From an uncultured Ignavibacteria bacterium (GTDB lineage Bacteria; Bacteroidota; Ignavibacteria; SZUA-365), in contig CAJXVM010000033.1 in the NCBI GenBank assembly GCA_913061095.1, positions 1 through 37,303 on the forward strand: 37,303 bases of DNA. Direction: 5' to 3'. A model generated the notes under the pieces. The model worked only from the letters and a program-made list of their open reading frames with translations. It did no database searches and was not told the DNA's origin. Made by a program: the position numbers and the translations under genes. Positions 8,130 through 14,828 of this stretch are shown piece by piece. The first letter of the stretch is position 1. Every line of letters starts with the position of its first letter.

Positions 8130-8572
8130 GCCGCACCTCCTTCGGCCATGCGCTCTTCGCGTCTGCGAAGCTCCATAAGGACGGCACCGAGGTCATCACT
8201 GTTGTATTCGTCGAGGAACGCGTGCGCGCCGTTGCGCATCGACGTGAGGATGGAGGCAACAAACGCGGCGGGGAAATCACGGCTTCTGAGATACCTCCGC
8301 AGCCAGTCCAGGTAATCGAGCAGTGCCCCGGGCAGCTGATACTTCACGGTTGCATGGAAATTCTCGATGAGAATCTTCACCGATTCGTGCGCGATGCGCA
8401 TTTTCTCCTCGTCACCGGCGATCGCTTCCATCCCGGGAGTGTTGTGAATCCGGTCGATCACAGCGGCATGAATCTTGTCGCGCTGACGGTGAAATTCAGC
8501 GATGTCCTGCGGCGCGATCGCGCTGAAGGAAATCTTTTCTGCTACGGCTTCCATGGGCATAGTGGTGTTCAC
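8126..8572 (-). CDS. Small all-helical protein of unknown function, coupled to the B12-binding gene
   Basis: I do not recognise the family with confidence. The 148 residues appear fully helical, with no signal peptide or membrane segment. The centre reads 'ESVKILIENFHATVKYQLPG' then 'LLDYLDWLRRYLRSRDFP', resembling helical sensor domains that accompany B12-binding or STAS regulators. The start is a GTG; in-frame ATGs at 8560 and 8554 are alternatives and none has an obvious ribosome site. Its TGA overlaps the ATG of the B12-binding gene by 2 bases, so the two proteins are probably made together and may form one complex. By analogy it could be a helical partner or output of the sensor, but this is inference. 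Confidence 0.6.
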   Translation of the reverse strand: MNTTMPMEAVAEKISFSAIAPQDIAEFHRQRDKIHAAVIDRIHNTPGMEAIAGDEEKMRIAHESVKILIENFHATVKYQLPGALLDYLDWLRRYLRSRDFPAAFVASILTSMRNGAHAFLDEYNSDDLGAVLMELRRREERMAEGGAA

Positions 8573-8640
8573 AATGTTTTGGTGTACGTATCACTAACAT
8601 CCCGCGGAAGTGAAAAAGTTTCGTGCTGTCCGGTTTTTCT

Positions 8641-8666
8641 GCGCTCCGGGTGTGCTGCGCTCCGGG
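8641..8666. repeat. Pair of 10-bp direct repeats in the divergent promoter region
   Basis: GCGCTCCGGG occurs twice with a 16-base period (8641-8650 and 8657-8666). The repeats lie in the 187-base gap between the B12-sensor operon (minus) and the citrate lyase operon (plus). Direct repeats in such a position can be regulator-binding sites. Apart from these repeats and an AT-rich 'cattatattgc' at 8685, nothing else is recognisable in the gap. Confidence 0.35.
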
Positions 8667-8759
8667 CGGATGTAACGCCCGTTCATTATATTGCATGCAG
8701 GACCGTTTCAGCGGGAATGGCGGCCCGAACCATCATGAACGATTTGAACAGGGTTTTCC

Positions 8760-9983
8760 ATGAAGACGAAAGCCGAAGCAGGACGAGCGGGAACGGGCGT
8801 GCGATCGGACTGCTGCGTGGGCATTGAAATGCGCGATGAGGGAGGAATCGCGATCGAGCTGCGCAGCAAGGTCGACATGCTGTACGGACGTTCCATCCGC
8901 GCACTGGCGACAGAACTTTGCATGCACTTCGGGATGCCGCACGCCGTCGTGACCATCGACGACAGCGGTGCGCTGCCCTATACGATCGCGGCACGCTTCG
9001 AAGCTGCGGTGCGTCGCTTGCGCGGGGACGATGTTCCGCCCTTCCTCCTGCCGGAGCGAGAGGGCATTCGTCGTCATGGTGCGCGCGACCGCTTTCGCCG
9101 ATCGCGGTTGTACCTGCCGGGCAACGATCCCAAACTCGCCATCAATGCGGGCATTCACGGAGCGGACGGCATTATCCTCGATCTCGAGGATTCAGTATCC
9201 CCGGTCGAGAAAGACGCCGCGCGGCTGCTTGTGCGTAACACGCTGCGGGAGGTGGACTTCGGCGGTGCGGAACGCATGGTCCGCATCAACCAGGCGCCGA
9301 TGGGCATGCTGGATCTCGATGCCGTCATTCCTCAGCGGCCCGGTCTCATCCTCATTCCCAAGGTCGAAACGGACCGTGACGTGCTGGCGGTACAGGAACG
9401 CATCGATGGTATCCGCGAGCGGGAGGGGATCGAGGAGGATATCTATCTCATGCCGATCGTCGAGAGTGCGAAAGGAGCTGTCAACGCAGCGGCGATTGCC
9501 ATGGCATCCCCTGCGGTCGTCGCGCTGGCGATCGGTCTCGAGGATTATACGGCCGACATCGGTGCGGAGCGCACACTCGAAGGACGCGAGAGCTTCTGGA
9601 TGCGCGGCGCCGTGCTCAATGCCGCGCGCGCAGCCGGTGTGCAGGCGATCGACACGGTGTTCTCCGATGTCGATGACATGGAGGCATTGTTCGAAAGTGT
9701 CCGCGAGGCGAAGGCGCTCGGCTTCGACGGCAAGGGCTGTATCCATCCGCGGCAGATCGCCGTGGTGCATCGCGGTTTTGCACCCACCGACGCGGAGATC
9801 GACAAAGCGAAGTGCATCGTGCGCGCCTTTGATGATGCGGAGCGCAGCGGTCTCGGTGTTGTTTCGCTCGGATCAAAAATGATCGACCCCCCCGTTGTCA
9901 AACGCGCACTGCGCACAATCACACTGGCCGTCAAATCCGGACTGCTGTCCGAAGACTGGATGGAGGTGGGCGATGAAGCATGA
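8760..9983 (+). CDS. citE: Citrate lyase CitD-CitE fusion (acyl carrier plus beta/aldolase subunit)
   Basis: Two domains are visible. Residues 1-~95 match the CitD acyl carrier protein: 'KVDMLYGRSIRALATELC', then 'VTIDDSGALPYTIAARFEAAV' as in the CitD C-terminus. Residues ~110-405 match CitE: 'RSRLYLPGNDPKLAINAGIHGADGIILDLEDSV' in separate blocks, 'VRIN', 'LIPKVET', 'MPIVES' and 'GLEDYTADIG'. CitE cleaves citryl-ACP to acetyl-ACP and oxaloacetate with Mg bound by the conserved acidic residues. In usual CitD the prosthetic group sits on the first Ser of 'AGTLESSD' or 'AGTLESGD'. Here the stretch reads 'AGTGVRSD', so that position is Arg15 and the only candidate is Ser16. The gene overlaps citF by 11 bases. 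No citC, citX or citG is in the window. Confidence 0.87.
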   Translation: MKTKAEAGRAGTGVRSDCCVGIEMRDEGGIAIELRSKVDMLYGRSIRALATELCMHFGMPHAVVTIDDSGALPYTIAARFEAAVRRLRGDDVPPFLLPEREGIRRHGARDRFRRSRLYLPGNDPKLAINAGIHGADGIILDLEDSVSPVEKDAARLLVRNTLREVDFGGAERMVRINQAPMGMLDLDAVIPQRPGLILIPKVETDRDVLAVQERIDGIREREGIEEDIYLMPIVESAKGAVNAAAIAMASPAVVALAIGLEDYTADIGAERTLEGRESFWMRGAVLNAARAAGVQAIDTVFSDVDDMEALFESVREAKALGFDGKGCIHPRQIAVVHRGFAPTDAEIDKAKCIVRAFDDAERSGLGVVSLGSKMIDPPVVKRALRTITLAVKSGLLSEDWMEVGDEA

Positions 9984-11538
9984 TTTGGTGAATAATGCTG
10001 CCGGACGCATGGTGGTCACGGAGATCAATGGCCAGCCGGCGGTGCCCTACAAGGGTATCGGGAAATATCATCCGGAGGGAAGAAAGGCCGCACCGCCGGT
10101 GCCGACCTGTGCGGAGTATCCGCAGGACGGCGACAAGGTCGTCGGGGATCTGACATCCGCGCTGCAGAAGATGGGATTGCGTAATGGCATGACCATTTCC
10201 ACGCATCATCATTTCCGCAACGGCGATCTGGTCGCAAACCGCGTGTTCGACGCCGCCGCGGAGCTGGGAGTCAAGGATCTGCGCTGGTTCCCGTCGGCAT
10301 CCTTCCCGTGCCACGCACCGCTCATCGAGCATCTCGACAGCGGTGTCATCCATCATATCGAAGGATCGATGAACGGTCCGCTCGGCGCCTACGCCTCGGA
10401 AGGAAAGATGCGCGGGCTCGGTGTGCTTCGTTCGCACGGCGGACGATACCAGGCTATTCAGGACGGTGAGGTGCATATCGACATCGCTGTCATCGCGGCA
10501 CCGACCTCCGATCCATTCGGCAACTGCAACGGGGTAACCGGACCGTCTGCCTGCGGGGGACTTGGCTTCGCGCTGGCGGATTCACAGTATGCCGACCGTG
10601 TGATTGTGGTCACAGACAACCTCGTGCCCTTCCCCTGCGTGCCCTGGCAGATCATGGGGAATCATGTCGATGCCGTGGTCGTCACCGACAAGGTCGGAGA
10701 GCCGGAGAAAATCGTCAGTGGCACGACGAACATCACGAAGAGTCCCGATCGTCTGCTCATCGCCGAACTGACCGCCCGTTTCGTCGAAGCGGCCGGGATC
10801 CTGCGCGACGGGTTTTCATTTCAGTCCGGCGCGGGGGGCACGTCGCTGGCCTTCGCGATATTCCTGCGCGACATGATGCGCGAGCGCGGCATCCGTGCCC
10901 GCTTCGTGCGAGGCGGCAGCACACGCTACCTCGTCGACATGCTCGAGGAGGGGCTGACAGATTACATTCTTGACGGACAGACCTTCGATCTGGCTGGTGT
11001 GCAGTCGATGCGTGACAATCCGCGGCACATTCACACGAATCCTTTCGTCAGCTACAATTATCACAACAAGGGAAACATCGCCTCGATGGTCGACGTGGTC
11101 GTGCTCGGGGCCACTGAGGTGGATGTGAACTTCAACGCGAATGTTGTCACGCACAGCGACGGGCGCCTGCTGCACGGCATCGGCGGCTGGCAAAACTGTC
11201 TCTTTTCGAAATGCACCATTCTGCCCATCCCCAGTTTCCGCGACCGCATTCCCGTTGTCGTCGACGAAGTGACGACGCTCTGCGGTCCGGGAGAGCTTAT
11301 TGACGTCATCGTTACCGAACGCGGTATCGCCATCAATCCCCTGCGGCAGGATCTCATTGATGCCACGAAGCACTCCGGTCTTCCGATTCGTCCCATCGAG
11401 GAGATCAAGCGCGAAGTGGAATCCATCTGCGGCGGCGTGCCCGACCGGCCGCAGCTCACCGACAACGTCATCGCCGCCATCAAGTGGGTGGACGGGACGG
11501 TGATTGATGTTGTCAGACAGGTCTCTGGTCAGCCATAA
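9973..11538 (+). CDS. citF: Citrate lyase alpha subunit (citrate:acetyl-ACP transferase)
   Basis: The 521-residue protein matches CitF along its length. 'NGMTISTHHHFRNGDL', 'CHAPLIEHL', 'SHGGRYQAIQDGE', 'GNCNGVTG', 'GFSFQSGAGGTSLA' and the C-terminal 'GTVIDVVRQV' all correspond to conserved CitF blocks. It exchanges the acetyl group on the acyl carrier for citrate, giving citryl-ACP for CitE. I chose the ATG at 9973 because GGAGGTGG lies 4 bases upstream, inside the end of citE; the overlap shows translational coupling. With the CitD-CitE fusion it supplies all three catalytic parts of citrate lyase on two genes. The following 168 bases hold a small repeat and no gene. Confidence 0.92.
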   Translation: MKHDLVNNAAGRMVVTEINGQPAVPYKGIGKYHPEGRKAAPPVPTCAEYPQDGDKVVGDLTSALQKMGLRNGMTISTHHHFRNGDLVANRVFDAAAELGVKDLRWFPSASFPCHAPLIEHLDSGVIHHIEGSMNGPLGAYASEGKMRGLGVLRSHGGRYQAIQDGEVHIDIAVIAAPTSDPFGNCNGVTGPSACGGLGFALADSQYADRVIVVTDNLVPFPCVPWQIMGNHVDAVVVTDKVGEPEKIVSGTTNITKSPDRLLIAELTARFVEAAGILRDGFSFQSGAGGTSLAFAIFLRDMMRERGIRARFVRGGSTRYLVDMLEEGLTDYILDGQTFDLAGVQSMRDNPRHIHTNPFVSYNYHNKGNIASMVDVVVLGATEVDVNFNANVVTHSDGRLLHGIGGWQNCLFSKCTILPIPSFRDRIPVVVDEVTTLCGPGELIDVIVTERGIAINPLRQDLIDATKHSGLPIRPIEEIKREVESICGGVPDRPQLTDNVIAAIKWVDGTVIDVVRQVSGQP

Positions 11539-11585
11539 GGGAATCAGCGGGAAGCGGGTATTCCCGCATGCGTTGGCAGAAGAAC

Positions 11586-11693
11586 AGAGTGCAAAGTGCA
11601 AAGTGCAAATCGGTGCCGATCACGATTTGCACGTTGAACTCTGCATTTTGTACTTCGATTTACGATGAGCGGATGATTTTCGGTTTGCACTCT
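11586..11693. repeat. Intergenic GTGCAAA tandem/inverted repeat element
   Basis: Three head-to-tail copies of GTGCAAA occupy 11589-11609. The last copy starts a 10-bp inverted repeat: GTGCAAATCG at 11603-11612 and CGATTTGCAC at 11623-11632. AGAGTGCAAA at 11586-11595 is matched by TTTGCACTCT at 11684-11693, so the whole block can fold back on itself. It fills the gap between the convergent citF and NlpC/P60 genes. It could be a dispersed palindromic repeat or a bidirectional stop signal; only one copy lies in this window. Confidence 0.6.
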
Positions 11694-11706
11694 ATTCGTG
11701 CGACGC

Positions 11707-12213
11707 CTATTTGATGATCATCCTCGCCCCGGCGTAGTGACGCCGGTAGTACGTGTCATCGAGGGAGGAGATGATGACACCGCGGCTGGAGGAGGAGTGG
11801 ATGAAGCGGTTTTTCCCGAGATAGATTCCGACATGGGTAATGCCTCGTCCGGCGGTATTGGCGAAGAACACGAGATCGGCCGGCACCAGCCGCGAGCGTT
11901 CCTGGGAGCGGCCCTTGCGTGCGAGGTCGCGTGCACGGCGCGGGAGGTTGACGCCAAAACGTCCGAACACCGCGTTGACAAGTCCCGAGCAGTCCACTCC
12001 TCGCTTTGAATTTCCGCCATAGCGATACGGCGTCCCGATCCAGCGATAGGATTCAGTCACCACCGCCCGGCGTCCGCTGCTGATGTCCGCCGGCAGGGGA
12101 GGGGCGCCCGGCGGCAGACGCATTCCGCCGCTGGTCTCGACTGACGAACCGCACGCTGCGAGTGTCAGTGCGGCAGCAATCAGGAATATCGCGGGTACAG
12201 GGAATGCTCTCAT
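11707..12213 (-). CDS. NlpC/P60-family cell-wall peptidase lipoprotein
   Basis: The 168-residue precursor starts with a lipoprotein signal peptide ending in the lipobox 'LAAC' (lipidated Cys21). A proline-rich linker leads to one NlpC/P60 domain. The catalytic Cys75 lies in 'GVDCSGLV', His127 in 'ITHVGIY' and the third polar residue is His139 in 'RFIHSSS'. 'GTPYRYGG' before the Cys motif is typical of the family. It should cut the D-Glu-diaminopimelate bond of peptidoglycan stem peptides in the periplasm, as Spr/MepS does. It is a single gene, convergent with citF and divergent from tRNA-Ala. Confidence 0.93.
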   Translation of the reverse strand: MRAFPVPAIFLIAAALTLAACGSSVETSGGMRLPPGAPPLPADISSGRRAVVTESYRWIGTPYRYGGNSKRGVDCSGLVNAVFGRFGVNLPRRARDLARKGRSQERSRLVPADLVFFANTAGRGITHVGIYLGKNRFIHSSSSRGVIISSLDDTYYRRHYAGARMIIK

Positions 12214-12235
12214 ATTGCTTCACATGATGTTACGA

Positions 12236-12243
12236 CAAAAATA
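12236..12243 (-). promoter_or_regulatory. Candidate -7 element for the NlpC/P60 gene
   Basis: Read on the minus strand the bases are TATTTTTG, an exact TAnnTTTG match, about 23 bases before the start codon. No TTG is seen at the usual 19-21 base distance upstream, so the promoter call is weak. Confidence 0.3.
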
Positions 12244-12338
12244 TAAAGCAATTTCTCAAAGAACGAAATTCCCACCGCTGCGAAGCGGCGCATACGCGTC
12301 GTTACACAGTTTTAGGCATCTCCTAACCAAAAACCGCC

Positions 12339-12370
12339 TTGCATCACAATGGGAAACAGTGCTATATTTG
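12339..12370 (+). promoter_or_regulatory. Bacteroidota-type promoter of tRNA-Ala
   Basis: TTG at 12339-12341 is separated by 21 bases from TATATTTG at 12363-12370, matching the TTTG-N19-21-TAnnTTTG pattern known for the primary sigma factor of Bacteroidota. The expected start site, about 7 bases further on, falls at the 5' end of the tRNA. Confidence 0.7.
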
Positions 12371-12375
12371 TTCGT

Positions 12376-12450
<75 letters not shown>

Positions 12451-12545
12451 CAAGAAATATGTTTGATCAGAGTCTGGTTGTATGGACGTGCACGTAACGC
12501 TCACCTGCAAAACACATACCACGCCCGCACCAGAGCTCCGGAAGT

Positions 12546-12573
12546 AAGTGCATCTCCAGAGGTGCACTTTTTT
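12546..12573 (+). terminator. Rho-independent terminator abutting the Nif3-family start codon
   Basis: The stem aagtgcatct / aggtgcactt (10 bp with one wobble, loop ccag) is followed by six T's ending at the base before the ATG of the Nif3-family gene. It presumably ends the tRNA-Ala transcript. The coding gene would then have to be transcribed by read-through or have its leader occluded by this hairpin. Confidence 0.7.
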
Positions 12574-13605
12574 ATGCTCCGTGTCGGAGACATATTGTCC
12601 GGGCTTCTGGAATGGGCTCCCGCTTCCCTCGCGTGGGAGCGGGACAACATCGGCCTATTGATCGGCTCCCCTGACCGGGAAGTCGAGCGTGTGCTGGTGT
12701 GTCTTGACGTGACCGAGGCTGTCGCCCGCGAGGCGGTCGAGCGCGGAGCACAGTGCATTGTCGCACACCATCCCCTGATTTTTCATCCCCTGAAATCCAT
12801 ACGCACCGACACGGCACGCGGCAGGCTGATTGAAATGCTGCTGCGAGAGCGCATCAGTGTCATTGCGATGCATACGAACGCCGATGCGGCCCGTGGCGGC
12901 CTCAACGCCGAACTCGCGGCAGTGCTCGGTCTCGAGCATCCCCGGCGACTGGACATGCCGAAAGGGATGCTGCGGAAGCTGGTTCTGCGCATTGCCGGAG
13001 GCGCCACCGTGGCGGATGACATCGCGCATATCCTCGGGCATGTGCCCGATTGCACCTGGTCATCGCACGCCCTTACCGAGGGTTACGCCGTGGAGGTCCT
13101 CGCACCCGCGTTCCGGCTCGGTGACATCCAATCGGTTCTCATCCGTGAGCTGGGTGCGGCGCTGCGTGATCATCACGTGCTGTCTGTGGAGGGCGCTCTG
13201 CCCGGTTATGGCATCGGTGTAGCCGGAGAGCTGTCCGATGCGCTCCCCGTGCGGGATTTCCTGGCGCGCGTGAAGGAACGACTCGGCTGCGCATCCCTGC
13301 GCACGACACCGTTCGATGAGGCGATGAACGTCCGTCGCGTGGCGGTAAGCAGCGGGGCGGGCTCATCCTACGTTCAGGCGGCGATCGCTGCGGGAGCGGA
13401 GGTGCTCGTTACCGGTGATCTTTCACATCACGTGTTTCTCGACTCCGCGGACGACATCCTCCTCGTAGATGCCGGTCATTACGAGACCGAACAGCTCTTC
13501 ATCCGCATCTGTGCCGAAGAGCTGCGGCGCCGCTTTTTCGATGGCAAGCAAAAAATTGATATTTTACATACCCGGACGGACACCAATCCGGTGTGGTTCA
13601 TGTAG
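12574..13605 (+). CDS. Nif3-like dinuclear metal-centre hexameric protein (YqfO/YbgI family)
   Basis: The 343-residue protein has the Nif3 family metal sites. 'VAHHPLIFHP' supplies the two-His motif near the N-terminus, 'MHTNADAARGGLN' a middle His/Asp, and 'DAGHYETEQ' the C-terminal His and Glu. 'ASLAWERDNIGLLIGS' at the start matches the family's W-D-N-x-G-L-x-x-G block. Its length fits the long form with a PII/CutA-like insert between the two halves, as in B. subtilis YqfO, rather than short E. coli YbgI. The molecular role is unsettled; GTP cyclohydrolase-like activity has been proposed for the family. I chose the ATG at 12574 because family similarity begins exactly there; the longer frame runs back through the terminator towards the tRNA. 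Confidence 0.9.
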   Translation: MLRVGDILSGLLEWAPASLAWERDNIGLLIGSPDREVERVLVCLDVTEAVAREAVERGAQCIVAHHPLIFHPLKSIRTDTARGRLIEMLLRERISVIAMHTNADAARGGLNAELAAVLGLEHPRRLDMPKGMLRKLVLRIAGGATVADDIAHILGHVPDCTWSSHALTEGYAVEVLAPAFRLGDIQSVLIRELGAALRDHHVLSVEGALPGYGIGVAGELSDALPVRDFLARVKERLGCASLRTTPFDEAMNVRRVAVSSGAGSSYVQAAIAAGAEVLVTGDLSHHVFLDSADDILLVDAGHYETEQLFIRICAEELRRRFFDGKQKIDILHTRTDTNPVWFM

Positions 13606-13629
13606 CTCGGAAGAACCTAAGGAGATCCC

Positions 13630-14352
13630 TTGAAAAACGTACTTCAATCGCTGTACCTGCTGCAGCTGCTGGATACCGAACTCGACGAACTCCGCGAAAT
13701 GCGCGGTGATCTGCCCGACACGGTCAACAAGATGGAAGAAGAGCACGAAATGCTCGGCGGCCGTATCGAGGAAGTGGAAGAGGCGCTGAAAAAAGGTGCC
13801 GTCGAACGCCAGCAGATGGAGAAGCAATCCCTTGAACTGATCACCAAGATCGATAAATACAAGGGGCAGCAGCTCGAAGTGACCAACAACAAGGAATACG
13901 ACGCGCTGACGCGTGAGATGGAAGCCGCGGAAAACACGATCACCAGTAACGAATCGCAGATCGAACAGGGCATCGAACAGGCCGAGGAACTGAAAACCAG
14001 TAAAACGGAACTCGAAGCCCGTCGTGAGGAACTGGAAAAGGATCTCGAAGTCAAGCGCGAAGAACTCGAAGAGATTCTCGCAGCGACACGCGAGGAGGAA
14101 AGGCAGCTCGAAAAACAGCGCGAGGAAGTGCTCACGGATATCAAGGAGCGCGACCTGGTACTGTACAACCGCATTCGCGAAGCCAAGGGCAAGGCGGTTG
14201 CGCCGATCCGCAGAGAATCCTGCAGCGGCTGTTACAATGTCGTTCCGCCGCAGCTCATCCTCGAGGTGAAGAAAAATGATCGTCTCTTCATCTGCGAGCA
14301 CTGCGGACGTATCCTCGTCTCTGAAGAAATCGCTGAAGAAACGAACATATAG
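13630..14352 (+). CDS. Coiled-coil protein with C-terminal C4 zinc ribbon (CdsZ/DUF164-type)
   Basis: Residues ~1-180 are heptad-rich and very rich in Glu, Lys and Gln, predicting a long antiparallel coiled coil. The C-terminal ~60 residues carry a zinc ribbon with paired cysteines 'CSGC' and 'CEHC', preceded by 'APIRRESCSGCYNVVPPQ' as in the conserved zf-RING_7/DUF164 family. Members are thought to bind nucleic acid or act as chaperone-like hairpins, but the role is not established. Translation seems to start at a TTG, since AAGGAG lies 5 bases before it and the product starts 'MKNVLQSLYLLQLLD'. The stop codon overlaps the 5' end of RNase P RNA, which is a notable arrangement. Confidence 0.88.
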   Translation: MKNVLQSLYLLQLLDTELDELREMRGDLPDTVNKMEEEHEMLGGRIEEVEEALKKGAVERQQMEKQSLELITKIDKYKGQQLEVTNNKEYDALTREMEAAENTITSNESQIEQGIEQAEELKTSKTELEARREELEKDLEVKREELEEILAATREEERQLEKQREEVLTDIKERDLVLYNRIREAKGKAVAPIRRESCSGCYNVVPPQLILEVKKNDRLFICEHCGRILVSEEIAEETNI

Positions 14353-14761
14353 CAAGCGGGCTCGTGTCCATCGGGCAGCCGCCTCCGCTTCGGCGGGGGA
14401 GGAAAGTCCGAACTCCGCAGGGCAGGGTGCCGGATAACACCCGGGCGTCGCAAGGCGACGGAAAGTGCAGCAGAAAACACACCGCCCCGCCCCAGGCGGG
14501 GTAAGGGTGAAAAGGTGCGGTAAGAGCGCACCGGCAGTCTGGCAACAGGCTGGCCTGGCAAACCCCACCCGGAGCAAGACCATGTAGGAGCGCCGTCAGA
14601 CGAGCTGCGCGGCCCGCGCAGTATCCCGCCCCGCGGGATCGGCACTCGGGTAGGTCGCGTGAATTCCGCGGCGACGCGGAATCCAGATAGATGGCTGCCT
14701 CTTCCGCATTGGCGGAACAGACAGAATTCGGCTTACAGATGGGCTCGAGTCCCGCATTGCT
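14351..14761 (+). ncRNA. rnpB: RNase P RNA, bacterial class A
   Basis: The ~411-base RNA matures tRNA 5' ends. The first bases AGCAAGCGGGCTCG pair with the last, CGAGTCCCGCATTGCT, forming helices P1/P2-type ends. The universally conserved core 'GAGGAAAGTCCGAACTCC' lies near the 5' end, and its P4 partner 'ACAGAATTCGGCTTACA' lies near the 3' end. 'GGAAAGTGCAGCAGAAA' and 'GGTAAGAGCGCACC' are further conserved segments. The 5' end overlaps the stop codon of the zinc-ribbon gene, and no clear promoter is visible at the expected distance. The RNA may therefore be processed from a longer transcript. End positions follow from helix pairing and could be off by a few bases. Confidence 0.96.
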
Positions 14762-14828
14762 CCCCAAAATTGAAAAAAAAATGAGTTGAGAATATGTGGA
14801 CAGTATTAAATAACAAAAGGATTCACTC

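Noticed and set aside
12463-12573. N-terminal extension of the Nif3-family protein back to 12463
   Set aside because: The extension would be encoded by sequence right after the tRNA and by the terminator hairpin, and has no similarity to the family.
13564-14583. 339-codon minus-strand frame over the zinc-ribbon gene and RNase P RNA
   Set aside because: It runs through the structured RNase P RNA and has a Phe/Leu-rich composition produced by reading Glu/Lys codons in reverse.
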